Counted from the stretch's first letter, positions 22,941 to 33,457 are shown. The stretch: 64,000 nt of DNA from Micropterix aruncella (GCA_944548615.1 OX155979.1:14165597-14229596), one strand, 5' to 3'. Notes: generated from the letters alone by a model not told the origin. A program made the numbers and translations.

Positions 22941-23167
22941 CTCTCTGTAGTTGGGCGAAAAATAGGCGTCGGGTGGGCGGCCCGGCGGGCGAGCGCTGGG
23001 TTCTAGGCGGTGGCGGGTGGCGGATGCTGGGCCGGAACGGGCAGTCGCCCGCGCTGCTGGACGCGGCTCGGGCGCCGCTGTGCCCGCGCTGGCCAAGGGC
23101 TGCAACCGGCCCGCGTGGTGGAGGCAGCGGCGCAGCCGACAACCGGGATGATGACAGCGGCCACTCA
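22941..23167 (-). CDS. Internal exon of an unknown spliced gene (GC-rich)
   Basis: The exon is bounded by the acceptor TTTGTCTTTCAATAG and the donor GAGAG|GTATAA. All but one base is read in one of two open frames: EWPLSSSRLSAAPLPPPRG... ending in RRLFFAQLQRG if the upstream donor is GTAAGT (23235-23240), or VSGRCHHPGCRLRR... ending in PDAYFSPNYRE if it is GTAATT. The first joins to a 53-nt last exon (22311-22363, preceded by a good branch point TACTAAG and TTTTCAG) ending ALCFPCLPFAA-stop. The second can continue through the same acceptor in phase 0 and on to 20322. I do not recognise the protein. High GC contrasts with the AT-rich surroundings. Confidence 0.5.
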
Positions 23168-23246
23168 CTATTGAAAGACAAAAATACAATAAATTGACGA
23201 TAAATTCTGAAAATAACATGGAATTCTTTATATACTTACTAATTAC

Positions 23247-23442
23247 CCAGAGTTCCGCCGGGGCTTTGAAAATCGATCGACATTTTCACGATATCTGCGT
23301 CGTCATCGTCATATCCAACGTCATCATCCCAGAACGCCGGCGCTGCACCCTCATCTATTTCATCCGAATTGGACCCCGACTCCTCCAGGAGATCTAGGAA
23401 CGCCTGGGGCGGCGTCCGATCCGGATCTCGATTAAAAGACAT
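23247..23442 (-). CDS. Second exon of an unknown spliced gene (acidic)
   Basis: The acceptor TTTTTTAG lies directly before codon ATG at 23442. The sequence MSFNRDPDRTPPQAFLDLLE continues with an Asp/Glu-rich stretch (SNSDEIDEG, WDDDVGYDDDDADIV). Two donors lie seven bases apart (GTAATT after 23247, the consensus GTAAGT after 23241) and give different downstream frames. The exon joins in phase 0 to the upstream exon at 24252-24311. An acidic N-terminus is common in transposases, but no catalytic domain follows. Confidence 0.55.
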
Positions 23443-23526
23443 CTAAAAAACAAAAATACATTTTTCAAAAAAAAAACAAAATAGTTAGTAACCCAATCGT
23501 GTCTGTGCTGTTGACCGTTGAGAAAG

Positions 23527-23900
23527 TTAATGGGCCCTCGCTGAGGTAGCCACGAAGACCCATTCTGTTCAGGGTTGGTCACACTCACGGGTCAACACCT
23601 ATGCGACGGCCTCCACGTATGAAGTGCGAGCCTGGGTAGGACTCTGGCCCTATGGTTAGGTTCCTATGCTAGGATTATCAAATCTTCCCTAATCAGCTTG
23701 AATTCCCCCACCTTATGGGCAGTTTCCCCTAGGAATCAAACTTCTGGCGTTTCTGGACGGTCTGCGCACCGTGCGGCATAAGCCAATCGACTGTGCACTC
23801 TGACTAACAACTTGGGTTGTCGACTACAACGGGCGAACCCGTCACCCCAGGCTGGTATAACGATCTTACACCGCATGGTGAGACACAGTCTAGATTTTCT
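23527..23900 (+). repeat. GC-rich family, 5' half with inverted unit start
   Basis: A forward 5' half (23527-23810) runs into 'actaacaacttgggttgtcg', where a reverse unit begins. This is the same junction used at 8131 and 47632. The reverse unit is cut short at about 23890. Confidence 0.7.
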
Positions 23901-24251
23901 CAGTAAATAAGCCCAAATTGAAAAAAAGTTGTATGTTATTTTAAGCTGCATTTTAGTTTCTCTATAAAATCCGATATTCAAATAACCAAATTTCTCAAAA
24001 ATAAAAATATCGAAAATAAAATTTTTTTTCCGTATTTTTGTTGTTGTTTTGTATCGATAGAAATGCAAGCCTTCTCTATACACATTGAGAAATTTCGGCT
24101 TTTGCCGCCAAACTATGAACTCTGGAAACGTGGTCAGTTTGTAAACGACGTGTAAATATCAAAATACATCTAATTCCTTGAGTATATACCTCCTACATTG
24201 AATAATAACGATTTTATAAGCGAAATAAACCAATATTTTCACTACACTCAC

Positions 24252-24311
24252 GAGATTTCGTTCGTTTTGAAAAAAATGTTGATCTCGACCGCCATTGACG
24301 TGTTGCGCCAT
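24252..24311 (-). CDS. First coding exon of an unknown spliced gene
   Basis: ATG at 24311 starts MAQHVNGGRDQHFFQNERNL, followed by a perfect donor GTGAGT; the exon is 60 nt in phase 0. The start is 450 bp inside the right end of the TTAA element, as expected for an element-borne or captured gene. A further GTGAGT donor at about 24441 suggests an upstream non-coding exon. Confidence 0.55.
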
Positions 24312-24811
24312 TTCACAAATTTACTAAAAACTACGTGAAAAAAAGGAAATGGCCTTCTCCAAACGGTAATTATCATTCCTACACAATTTTAGAATGCATA
24401 TAACTCACTTTTACGGGTAAAATCCAACTAAAAACACTCACAATTGTAATTTCGGTAACGAGTCGCGCGGCGCTCAGTCGAACGAAATGTCGCACTGGCG
24501 AAGCGGAATTTTCCACGAGTTGGCAGAGTTGCCATGTATCGTACAGATTTTATCGCATGATACTATCGTATACAGTAATGGTAACGAATCATTGGCTATT
24601 TTCTGGCATCAAACGATAAAATATAGAAGCGCGTTCTATTTTTTAATGGATTTTTTACCAAACGGCGACTGTGGCCTCCATCATGATGACCCTATTGGGA
24701 CGCCTCACATTTCAACGTATTAAAGTTTATATCCCTAATGGGACGCCTCACATTTGACGGGTTAAGGAATTGTTTATCATCAAATTGGCCTAACCTTTAG
24801 GTAGTTTCGTC

Positions 24812-27800
24812 GCGTATATGGAATATATACCTTCACACAACGCTCTATAGTGTTGAGTTCGGGTATACAATAAAAATGCATATGCCCGTGTTAAGGATTT
24901 CAAAATATACCCGACCGTAACATTTTTCTGGGGTATACTTTCATGTAGGACACTCCATTTTGCTATACTATAATGTATACCCATTTCAGTGTCTCTCCAC
25001 TTTTTTTTACGCTTACTAATAAAGAGACAGACATACAAAGGGACATTTAATTTTATATGTTAGGATTGAGATAAATTACACCACAAGAAAAGAGGATAAA
25101 AACATTTATTACATAAAATAGTTGGTATTAATAATAATTAGAAAAAAACAATTTAGCGCGCGTTATGGACATTCATTTTAATATTCTGTCCCAAGCCATG
25201 CTTTCGTTTAGTTGTGCGTTCTGTATCAGACGGCCGCCCAGCTTGAATTCTAGACTTAGTCTTTCCTATTCCCCTGTCTTTACGTCTACTCAGGGCTGTG
25301 CTTTGCACTTTAATTTTTCTTTGTACACGCTTTGTTATTATCTGATGTAAAATGAAGTTTTGTCCTTGCTCTGATGTATTTATTTTTTTAATCATATTTG
25401 TGAATTTTGCTAGTGCTCTCAGATTGTGGACAGTGGGGTTCGTTTCAAATAACTGTGTGAAGCGTTGTACTTCAGTCTTAAACTCTGCAAGTGAATTTTT
25501 ATATTGATGCGGAAATTCTACAGCAACCTGTTGTGAGTAAGACGTAAAATTGGCAGCATCCTGTATCGACTCTTGTGTATTGGAGGAAGAGCACTGAGGA
25601 ACTATCGGATCCAAATCATTGTTCGGTGTTTGACCCAAGTTCATCATATTTATATAGAAATTTTCATTGATCTCATCCCCTGTCGCAATTCTTGCTAGTG
25701 ACATTCTATCATGAATAGACAGCCGAGGAGAATTGGGAAATATTACCCCAAATTTTTTCTCAATGCTACATAGGTGCTTGCAGAATCTTCCACATTTTCC
25801 AGCATCGCAGTCACAAACGGCTAAATCGGCTCTGATAGTGTAAAAAGTATTTGGACTGGTCTCCGATTCCACACTATACTCATTATCGTTGACTTTAGAA
25901 ATATTTTTAATATTTCGAGCAGTCTTCACGAACATTGAATATATGGAATCCTTGGTTTTTCGCGTATTTGCGTAAGAAATGATGCGCCGCTGAAAATAAT
26001 TTTCAAATATGGACGTAATGAAATCTACCAATGCGCAAGCATTAAACGCTTTACAGCGCTGAAGTATCACGTCTTTAAGAATGCGTATAGACGCGTCTGT
26101 TATGTTGTTGGTGTTGTTTCCTCGCGTAAGTAAATCCAACCTATCAGAGACGCACCATTCAAGCCGCCGTTTCCATAAGTTACTCAGATGATTTAACAGA
26201 GCTGGCATCGTCTTAACATACTCGTCACCTGTTAATCCGGCATACAATTTGACTGCTTCTTCTGGATCAGTTACAAAAAGAATATTACGAAATCGTATCA
26301 TGATTGATTGTCTTTTTATTATGTCAACCTTGTGATCTGCAACGCAAAGCCAACGCCAAAAGGCTTGGCAAACATGGAATGCGCATAATAGTAATCGAGC
26401 ATTAGGAAAAATTGTTCTCAAAGCATTTCGTTCTGCAGTAGAATCGTCCGTCATAACAATATCAGGCTCAAATTTTTTACCCACGTTGTTCTTTTCTACA
26501 GCTTCTTTAATAGCGGCAAATACCATCGTGTAATTGGATTCATTTTGCTCAGTATGTATAGCACAAGCCAATGGAAGACCGAAAATTTGTGAGATGTAAA
26601 AACTAGAGTAATCGCAGAACCGGTCTGGTCACACGGTGACGTTGTGTCTACAAATATCATATTCTCATATGCAGTGGATAGAAAGACCCGTTTCATTATA
26701 GGGGTAATTATATCGATAATCCTGGGATTCTGTTTCAGCAGTATCGAGTACCCTTTGTTATTGAAACTCTCAATTTTCCGTTCTATTATTTCGGGGAGAT
26801 TTCATTCATTACGGTCACCATATTTTTCAGAACGCCATTTATTGTACATGTAGTAGACATGATTTTCAGAGGGATTTATTTGAGAATTTGATAGCATCTC
26901 TATTCCATTTACAGCAGAATCTTCAAACAAGTCCAGTATGCTCAATTCATTGTAATTTATTGCTGCGCAAGGTGTCATTCCGTTATCGAAATATTTCCTA
27001 AAGGTTTCTTCGGTTTCTTGGCTGCATTTTAGTAAATTCAAAGCTTCTGCAACGTAAACGCGATGAGAGTGTTCAAAAACTATTGTCACTAACACATTAT
27101 ACCCCTTCAATAACAGTTTGTCGTTTCGAATAGTGTCCTTGTGGACTTTTTTTATTACAAGGTCTATTTTAGCCTTACAGTTTTGTCCACGAGGCGACTT
27201 AACAGATTTTTTATTGAACGATGATGACATGTATATATTTTTCGAAACAAGAGGCGCTTCAACGAAGGATATGACTTTCGAACTATCCAGTTAGTTTTCG
27301 TAAAATTAGAAAAATTTTGAACAAACTTGTTGATGAAATTAGGGTATCGTTCTTGTTTTTCATTTTGATCAGCTTTCGGTCGAAATGTCATACAGTACGT
27401 TTCCTCCGATTCGAAATCCAGATTCTCGATAAGTCCACAATGTTCAGTTATAAAACCCTCTAAACTGTCTTTATCTATCATTTTATACACTGTTTCCCAC
27501 TAATAGGAACACAAACTATATAGTAACTTTATAATATACTTCACACCCTACTATACACTTTATCTCCTGTTTTTTTTTAATGAAAAACATTTGCATTCAC
27601 AATTTAAACCGTACTGACGTGCACTTGGTGACACAATGATGCAAAAATGTTGCGTCATCCAACGGGGTGAAAAGGAAAGAACGATTAAAATAGTAAGTGA
27701 CAAAAAATGAATTGTTGCCGCTCGCCGCGTCGTTGCGATCGGGTATGTTTTAAAATAGCTACGCGCGAAATACTAAATCTGAAAGTATACCCGATGTCAA

Positions 27801-27942
27801 CTCTGCCAGAGACGTCACAAATGTTAGGTAGAGGTACGCTTTAATGAATTAATTTTAGATTTCTGGATTGGAAAACATACCCGACGGCAACACGGTCTCT
27901 GAGGTCTTGAGCGTTGTGTGAAGGTATATATTCCATATACGC
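24812..27942 (-). mobile_element. Mutator-like element (MULE) with 9-bp target duplication
   Basis: The 34-bp terminal inverted repeats are perfect: left 24812-24845 starts GCGTATATGGAATATATACC, and right 27909-27942 is its reverse complement. AGTTTCGTC flanks both ends (24803-24811 and 27943-27951), a 9-bp duplication typical of MULEs. The 3131-bp element carries one broken transposase. It sits inside the HEEADTR gene, whose frame can be read across the duplication (VTATTKLPKG). Confidence 0.95.
25153..27490 (-). pseudogene. MULE transposase, broken
   Basis: On the minus strand an N-terminal part (27490-27164) passes by frameshift near 27220 to a FLYWCH/FAR1-like region (SPRGQNCKAKIDLVIKK, TIVFEHSHRV). 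This is interrupted by an in-frame TGA at about 26802-26804, continues to VDTTSPCDQTGSA, shifts frame near 26610 and then stays open to 25153. The catalytic core is clear: GLPLACAIHTEQNE, PDIVMTDDSTAERNALRTIF with the second Asp, and LLLCAFHVCQAFWRWL. A SWIM zinc finger follows (CDCDAGKCGRFCKHL). At least one stop and two frameshifts make it inactive. Confidence 0.9.
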
Positions 27943-27951
27943 AGTTTCGTC

Positions 27952-29033
27952 GTAGCAGTGACCCATGTTCTTTGAATGTTTCCTCTGTTAATATTTTTTT
28001 ATGCTTTCATTGTTATACGTCCCAAACCATATCTACTTTTGAAACCCTGTTCTTTGCAGAGAAATGGTATATATACTGGTGTACCTATTCTCCAAAGTCT
28101 TCCTATATCCTGAACTCAGCATGTAGACTAATGCAAATCAATGTAGAGTGTTCGCTCGTGGGGGGCGTTTGGAACGGTTGCAGTGCCAAAAATACTAGTA
28201 ATCGATTTTAGTAGGTCTGACCTTGTTCCAGATCGCAATTTACCCATTGAAGAAAGTGCTGGAGGACTGGCTTGGTTTTCTTGTGCCAAGAATGAATCGA
28301 AATCTTCTACTCTGTGCTCACAGGTTGCAATATAAAGTTTGCTGAATAGACTGCAGTCATTCTCAAGGCCTCTTATTTTTGCTTTCATTTTGCTCTCACT
28401 CTTTTTTTACGTATTTTAATAACTTGTATAATTATATTGTGTATATACTTGTTGTATAATGAGACATCATTAAGTTTGGTTGGATCCAGTAAACTTTTTT
28501 TATAGTTTATGTGTAATCTTCCTTTACAAATGTTATGTATTTAGGAGCAATAGCTTTACAAGATCAAAAACTCTTTGCCGCTTTTTTCTATATTGAATAC
28601 TGCATTTACAACTTCAATACATAGAAGTCTGGAGACTGTTCGACAAAAGGATTTCCTGGAGTATTTATTGTAGCTACCGGTGATTGCAGGTCTAGAATAA
28701 AGTTCTTCTTATTTGCGGCAGTGTCAGAAAGATGGCTGCCGTGTTTAGCTGTTCTCCGTAACAAAACATCCGGCTCAAAACTGTAAACGGTATACCAATT
28801 CAGGTCCAGCGAGAAGCCACTTAGTCAGGGTTTTCAGTCAAACCAATCAATTCTGTGATGTGTAAAATAATATTATGTTGCATAATGAAGAAGTAATCAC
28901 AAACTATTTAGCGTAAAGATGAATGTAAGTGTAAAAATAGGTCCTACCTATGTACATCTCCTTTTAATGTGGCACTCATTTGCTCATGTGCTTGGTCCAA
29001 AGCCATCCCCGTAAACTTGCGATCGCTTTTTCG
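27952..29033 (-). pseudogene. HEEADTR-family nuclease-like gene, N-terminal and central parts
   Basis: Reading down the minus strand, the family's landmarks come in order. They are DRKFTGMALDQAHEQ and SATLKGD (28956-29033), a likely intron (GTACAT...CATCACAG), IGLTENP then KWLLAGPELVYRL (about 28780-28853), GNPFVEQSPDFYVL (about 28610-28650), NDCSLFSKLYIA and MGKLRSGTRSDLLKSI (28200-28388), and VDMVWDVYNNESIK (about 28010-28050). Several stops and shifts interrupt it. This protein family is widespread and multi-copy in invertebrate genomes; I know no assigned role. The gene lies just inside the right TIR, so it is the best candidate for the large transposon's own protein. Confidence 0.8.
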
Positions 29034-29244
29034 ACCCAACTATTACACATTTTCAAAGTGCTTTAATAATTCTCCGTGCGGCAGACAAATTCTTTCACTG
29101 TTTACTACTAAACTGAGTGGATGGACCAAAAGGTCACCAAAGGAGCGGGCACTGTTTGCTCAAAAGAGCGAGTAGTGCCCGCGCCGCTCTGCAGCTTGAC
29201 GAACTTATCAACTATAACGTATGGTAAAATGCCCTCCCTTATGT

Positions 29245-30061
29245 AATTAAGTAGGTATGGGTAGGTATGTACTTGTATATACTACTTGCTATTATTTTTT
29301 CGACGAAATAGTAGGGATTACAGAAAAAATAATACTTACGTAAGTATTTAAGGTATGTTAAGCACAAGTAATTAGGTACGGTGTGTGAATGATGAATTAT
29401 TTTTATTAAATAGAAAAAACAATAATAATATAATTATCATACTAATTATTACCATTGTACTTGTTATTTTCAACTCACTAACCTATCGCAGAAACTAAAT
29501 TATCCTATAAGTACTTATCTAACTTCGCTCGATGCCCGTATCTACTTAGCAGGCGTAATACACCGGTCTGCCGTGCGATGAATTATATTTTTTTCACTCA
29601 CTTTTTACCATGGCAGTCCAATAATATATATATTGGTGTAATTAAGATAAGTGTGGCTTTCGGAATATATTTTTTGAATACCGCTACCTCTTATGGTTAA
29701 AAAGTAAACTTTAAATATGTAAAAAAAATATGTGAATGATTTTTGGATGTTACCAATTATTTCATATTTTTTCTATGGACCGGTATTTTTTTTCTTCCAT
29801 AAATGAATTCCTTATCATTGAGTTACCCAGAAATGATATCCCACTTGCCCTAGTACCTAGAGTCCGAGAGATATAGGGCTCAAAGTGACGCGCGGCGGAA
29901 TCAAACTTCCACCCCCTCCCCCCGCCACCCGCAGGGTGGCCCCCAATGGCTCCCGGTCTAAATCCACTCAGGACCACCTAAGAAACAATTGTGCCAAGTA
30001 TGAGCCTTTAATCACAAAATGCAGGGTTCCCATACAAACTGTTGCACTAAATCCCCAGCTA
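29245..30061 (-). repeat. Right TIR of large transposon, uninterrupted
   Basis: The full 0.8-kb arm; read on the minus strand it starts TAGCTGGGGATTTAGTGC. It pairs with 10608-10815 plus 16240-16840. Confidence 0.85.
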
Positions 30062-30064
30062 TAT

Positions 30065-30225
30065 CTAGATCATCCTGGACCAATTATTATTGACAGTCGT
30101 CAAGGGAATTAACAGGTGCGTACATTTTCATATCGTCAGCAAAAAGTAAAAAGTTACAAAATTTAAAACAGGTATTTATGTCATTGATATAAAATGTAAA
30201 TAGGAGGGGTCCTAAAAATTCCAAA
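30065..30225 (-). pseudogene. 5'-truncated LINE RT, upstream half of the split copy
   Basis: The minus strand reads GPLLFTFYINDINTCFKF, then FLLFADDMKMYAPVNSLDD and QDDLD, ending at the TAT duplication of the large transposon. The continuation is at 10604 (RLSLYC). Confidence 0.8.
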
Positions 30226-30639
30226 ACTTTTTATATAATTTATAGATAGACCTTTTATATAACTTATAGATTCCAAAACTTTTTTTTTAAACCTCAAGAA
30301 TTATATACTGGAAAAATCACCCGAAACTAGATCAATATCGCATCAAAAAATGCGACATAAAAAAACTCTCATATTCATTCCACCATCCATCACCCGTTTT
30401 ACTTGACTTTACCACATGTCCCGAGAAGAGGAGGTGGTAACGAAGCACCAGGCGATGATAACCTATCGCCTGCTGTAGTAGGTGGTGATTAAGGTTTGGT
30501 TTATCTTATGATGCGAAAGAACATGTTTTTTGCCTCATAACTTTAATAGTTTTTTTCAAATTTCCTTAATACCCTAGTGAACTAAGTGATTTTTTTTCGT
30601 AAAACTAACAATAAAGCTTTATTAATATACCGTCTAGAC
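30226..30639. other. Non-coding sequence
   Basis: AT-rich, with short local repeats ('ttatagatagaccttttatat'). No gene was seen. Confidence 0.35.
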
Positions 30640-31172
30640 CCTTTTTCGTAGTTCGGTTCTACAAGAGTCACGGTGGATGGGTCTTGTTTGGGGTCTTAAC
30701 TGAGAACGGTCTAAATCGAGCAGTCAGCGTCTGAAAGCCGTGTAGCTCTTGTTTCTCTCGTGATATGGAAGACTTTTCGTCGCAATTTGTTTGCCCAGCA
30801 TTAACGTCTATGTTTTGAGAATTATTCCCTGAGAATACCGTGTCAATATTTTTTTGTAGATAAATAGCATTGTATATATTGTATCTCCTTGTATATCGTA
30901 TGATAAAAAGCCTTGTATATTTGTATATTTTAAAACAAACGAAAACGTGGCGACATTCAGCGTGCGGTGACGATACGATGGCGGGCGGGCGAGGGAGTGA
31001 CCGAGCTGTCAAAATTAAGACCCGGCTTTGGAACGGCCATAGACAAAACGGAAAAATTATGATTTAAGACCGGTTCTTAATTTTGATGAAACGGAATACC
31101 AATAAACTAACAAAGTTCGTAATTTTAGCACTATCTTAATTTAAGCCTGCGAGAAACGGACGAGCCAATAGG
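30640..31172. mobile_element. Partial copy of the GGCCCG-TIR element
   Basis: A diverged copy of 32590-33149 ('gatgggtcttgtttggggtctta', 'gacttttcgtcgcaattt', 'gcgagaaacgga'). It lacks the left end. Confidence 0.65.
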
Positions 31173-31272
31173 TATAATCTAACGATAACATCTACCCTGG
31201 TATAATCATTTCGCTGAATTTCCTCGTATATATTGAAGCTATCTCAAGAACGCTGATGTTTGTCATTTGCAG

Positions 31273-31413
31273 GTCGGGAGTGCAACAAGCAGTCTGAGTG
31301 TGCAGGAATCGCCGGAACTAGCTGCGTCAGGACGGGGTCAGATCTAAGAACCAGGTGCTTATGCGGGGACAATATCTCACCAGTCAACGGGCGATGCTCC
31401 GCCACTTTGAAAT
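31273..31413 (+). CDS. EB-module-like cysteine-rich protein, exon (EB 1)
   Basis: Acceptor TTTGTCATTTGCAG, donor AAAT|GTAAGT, 141 nt, phase 2 to phase 1. The residues RECNKQSECAGIAGTSCVRT, then TRCLCGDNI and NGRCSATLK, have the spacing of EB modules (C-x5-C-x7-C, CxC, C) seen in insect secreted and surface proteins. Earlier exons with the signal peptide were not found and probably lie left of the window. The next exon follows in matching phase (codon TGG across the junction). Confidence 0.75.
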
Positions 31414-31749
31414 GTAAGTTTAACAAAATATAAATAATACTAGATTTACTAGCTACTTAAATATACCTATTTCGCTTATACAATGTGATGAGTTGCTTAT
31501 AATTTATAAACATATGTAATAACAATTAAATCAACAGGTCAACTCAACTAATTGACAACATGGCAATTATTTAGTTGATTAATTAGGCAGGCCTCCAAGT
31601 AATATTAGCCCAGGGCCCCACAAACTCACGATCCGCCCCTGTGAACGGACACCCTAAACACCCTAAAAACGCCAACGCTAAACATATAGAAACATGCAGA
31701 CCTATTTTTAAAAGATTGAAAATCATGACTCTCACATCACTTTACTTAT

Positions 31750-32030
31750 ATAGGTTATTATTAGATTTTTACACCGAAAAGGAAATTCACACTAAAATTT
31801 AAAGATATACATAACAAAAACACCAGATACAAGAATAATGTCATTCTACCATGCGTGGTTTTAAAAGCTGCTAGGTAAAGTACCCAATTCTCGGGGCCTT
31901 ATTATTTTAACTGCCTACCATGTTACATAAAAGACAATAGCAACCTCAGAACGTTCCAAAAACTTTTAAAGGATTTTTTTACAACAAATACGTTTTACTC
32001 TATTGAGGAATTTACAAATTTTACAAAATG
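31750..32030 (+). pseudogene. LINE ORF2 C-terminal remnant
   Basis: The frame YFNCLPCYIKDNSNLRTFQK, then LLKDFFTTNTFYSIEEF, ends at TGA (about 32028). It is of the same family as 54900-55074 (DKAFYSIDEFVNF). A 3' UTR of about 200 bp follows. Confidence 0.65.
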
Positions 32031-32398
32031 ACTTTTTTCTTACAGCCCCTTTATGTTAATGTAATGCGTATACTGATTATTTCATTTGTTGATTGTTTTA
32101 GCTTGAATTATTTATTTTATTGATTGTGAAAGTTATATGGTATCTTATATTTAAATATAATTACAATGTATTGAGATTCTTCTTGGACAAAACATTATAA
32201 AAATTAGTTTGATTGATTATCTGATTATTGATGATTATTGCTTTTGTTTCATCATTTCTGATATTAATTATTTTAATTGTTAATGGTTTAAGTTTTACTG
32301 CTTGTTGATTGCGCCAGTTTCTTCTAAAACGAAATGTTGTATGCTCTCTGGGCAGTTTGTTACTTAAACATTGTATGTTTTTTTAATAATTCACACAA

Positions 32399-33150
32399 TG
32401 GCCCGTATTCCGTTTCTCGCAGGTGCCTAAATTGGGATCTAAAAAGGCGCTAAAACGACGCCTAATTTTGAAGTGACATTTTGGTATTCCCTTTCATGGG
32501 TCCTAACTGGCGCGTGCTTATTTAGATATCATCAGGTGCTTAAATTGACGGTAAGCACCGCCGAGACCCTTTTTGGTATTCCGTTTCTACAACTGTCATG
32601 GCGGATGGGTCTTGTTCGGGGTCTTATCTAAGAACGGTCTAAAATCGATCAGTCTTCGTCTGACAGCCATGTAACTTGTTCTTGCTTGTGATTCCGAAGA
32701 CTTTTCGTGTTGCAATTTTTAAAGATGTTTGCTCAGCATTAACTTTTAAATCGAAGAAGGGACGATGAGCGCAGATTATCGTAAGTAATCGTTTATTCAT
32801 ATAGTTATTCATATAGTTGTAGGTTATGATAAATCGCCCTTTATATTTTTGTTTAGGCACATTCTCTTTATTATTTTTTCCCATTTTATTTCAAAACAAA
32901 CGAAAAAGCGAATCGACACACAAACACGAAACGGCGCGGCGGCGAGCGATCGGGCTACTGACCGGGCGGCGAGCTGTCAAAATTAGGACCCCGCTTTAGA
33001 ACGGCCATAGACAAAACGGAAATTTTAAGATTTAAGACCGGCTCTTAATTTTGATGAAACGGAATACCAACAAAATAACGAAGGTGCTTAAGTTCTTAAT
33101 TTTTAGCACCAGCTTAGTTTAAGCCCGCGAGAAACGGAATACGGGCCATA
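32399..33150. mobile_element. 750-bp DNA element with 21-bp TIRs
   Basis: The left end GGCCCGTATTCCGTTTCTCG is the exact reverse complement of the right end (about 33129-33149). It lies in the intron between two EB exons. No target duplication could be fixed with confidence (flanks aat / ata). The 81-residue minus-strand frame inside matches no family I recognise. Confidence 0.8.
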
Positions 33151-33241
33151 GAACTTGAACTTGAACTTGAACATCCCTCGTATGATTATTTTGTAACAAA
33201 CGCATCATACCTCTCTGCTTCTTCTTTTCTTCCTTTTCCAG

Positions 33242-33457
33242 GGCTGCGTCATCTGTGCCAGGAATCGACGGAATGTGCGGATACCATGATTTGCGCGGTT
33301 CCTAACATAACTCAGGCTACTCCAGCATCCAACGCACACAGGGGCACCTTCCAATCCGTCCAGCAGCTACCCGCCGGCTACGCTACCGGACCCTCGGACA
33401 AGATATGCGTGTGCGACGAGGAGGGAGGGTACACAGAAAGAGATTTCTACTGCAACG
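33242..33457 (+). CDS. EB-module-like cysteine-rich protein, exon (EB 2)
   Basis: A polypyrimidine-rich acceptor (CTTCTTTTCTTCCTTTTCCAG) precedes the exon and AACG|GTAAAT ends it; it is 216 nt and has the same phases as the previous exon, consistent with module duplication. Residues LCQESTECADTMICAVPN and DKICVCDEEGGYTERDFYCN keep the C-x5-C...CxC pattern, with a 35-residue low-complexity insert between. The codon split G|AT links it to the terminal exon. Confidence 0.75.

Larger units (their letters stand above)
17875..24761 (-). mobile_element. piggyBac-like TTAA element carrying a spliced gene
   Basis: TTAA lies at 17871-17874 and 24762-24765. The termini are CCCCTC at the left and, reverse-complemented, CCCGTC at the right. 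The right end has two subterminal copies of 'gggacgcctcacattt' (24700s and 24741-24756). The same terminus is found in a 235-bp MITE at 62798-63032. The insertion interrupts the HEEADTR gene, and removing it with one TTAA rejoins the flanks. It carries no recognisable DDE transposase; it holds a short spliced minus-strand gene, a palindrome cluster, tandem repeats and LINE scraps. Confidence 0.7.
10608..30061 (-). mobile_element. Large DNA transposon with 0.8-kb TIRs (Academ-like candidate), itself invaded
   Basis: The element is bounded by TAGCTGGGGATTTAGTGC at 10608 and its reverse complement ending at 30061. It is flanked by TAT at 10605-10607 and 30062-30064, and interrupts a LINE reading frame cleanly. 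The TIRs are about 0.8 kb: right 29245-30061; left 10608-10815 plus 16240-16840, split by a CR1-like LINE. On the minus strand it carries one degenerate gene of the HEEADTR family (29033 to 17523), broken by a Mutator-like element and a piggyBac-like element. Removing the three insertions leaves roughly 4 kb. A 3-bp duplication and an XPG/PIN-like nuclease gene recall the Academ superfamily; that assignment is inference. Confidence 0.8.

Noticed and set aside
28128..28388. Retroviral envelope fragment
   Set aside because: Its NDCSLFSKLYIA and MGKLRSGTRSDLL blocks match the HEEADTR-family protein and lie in order with its other landmarks.
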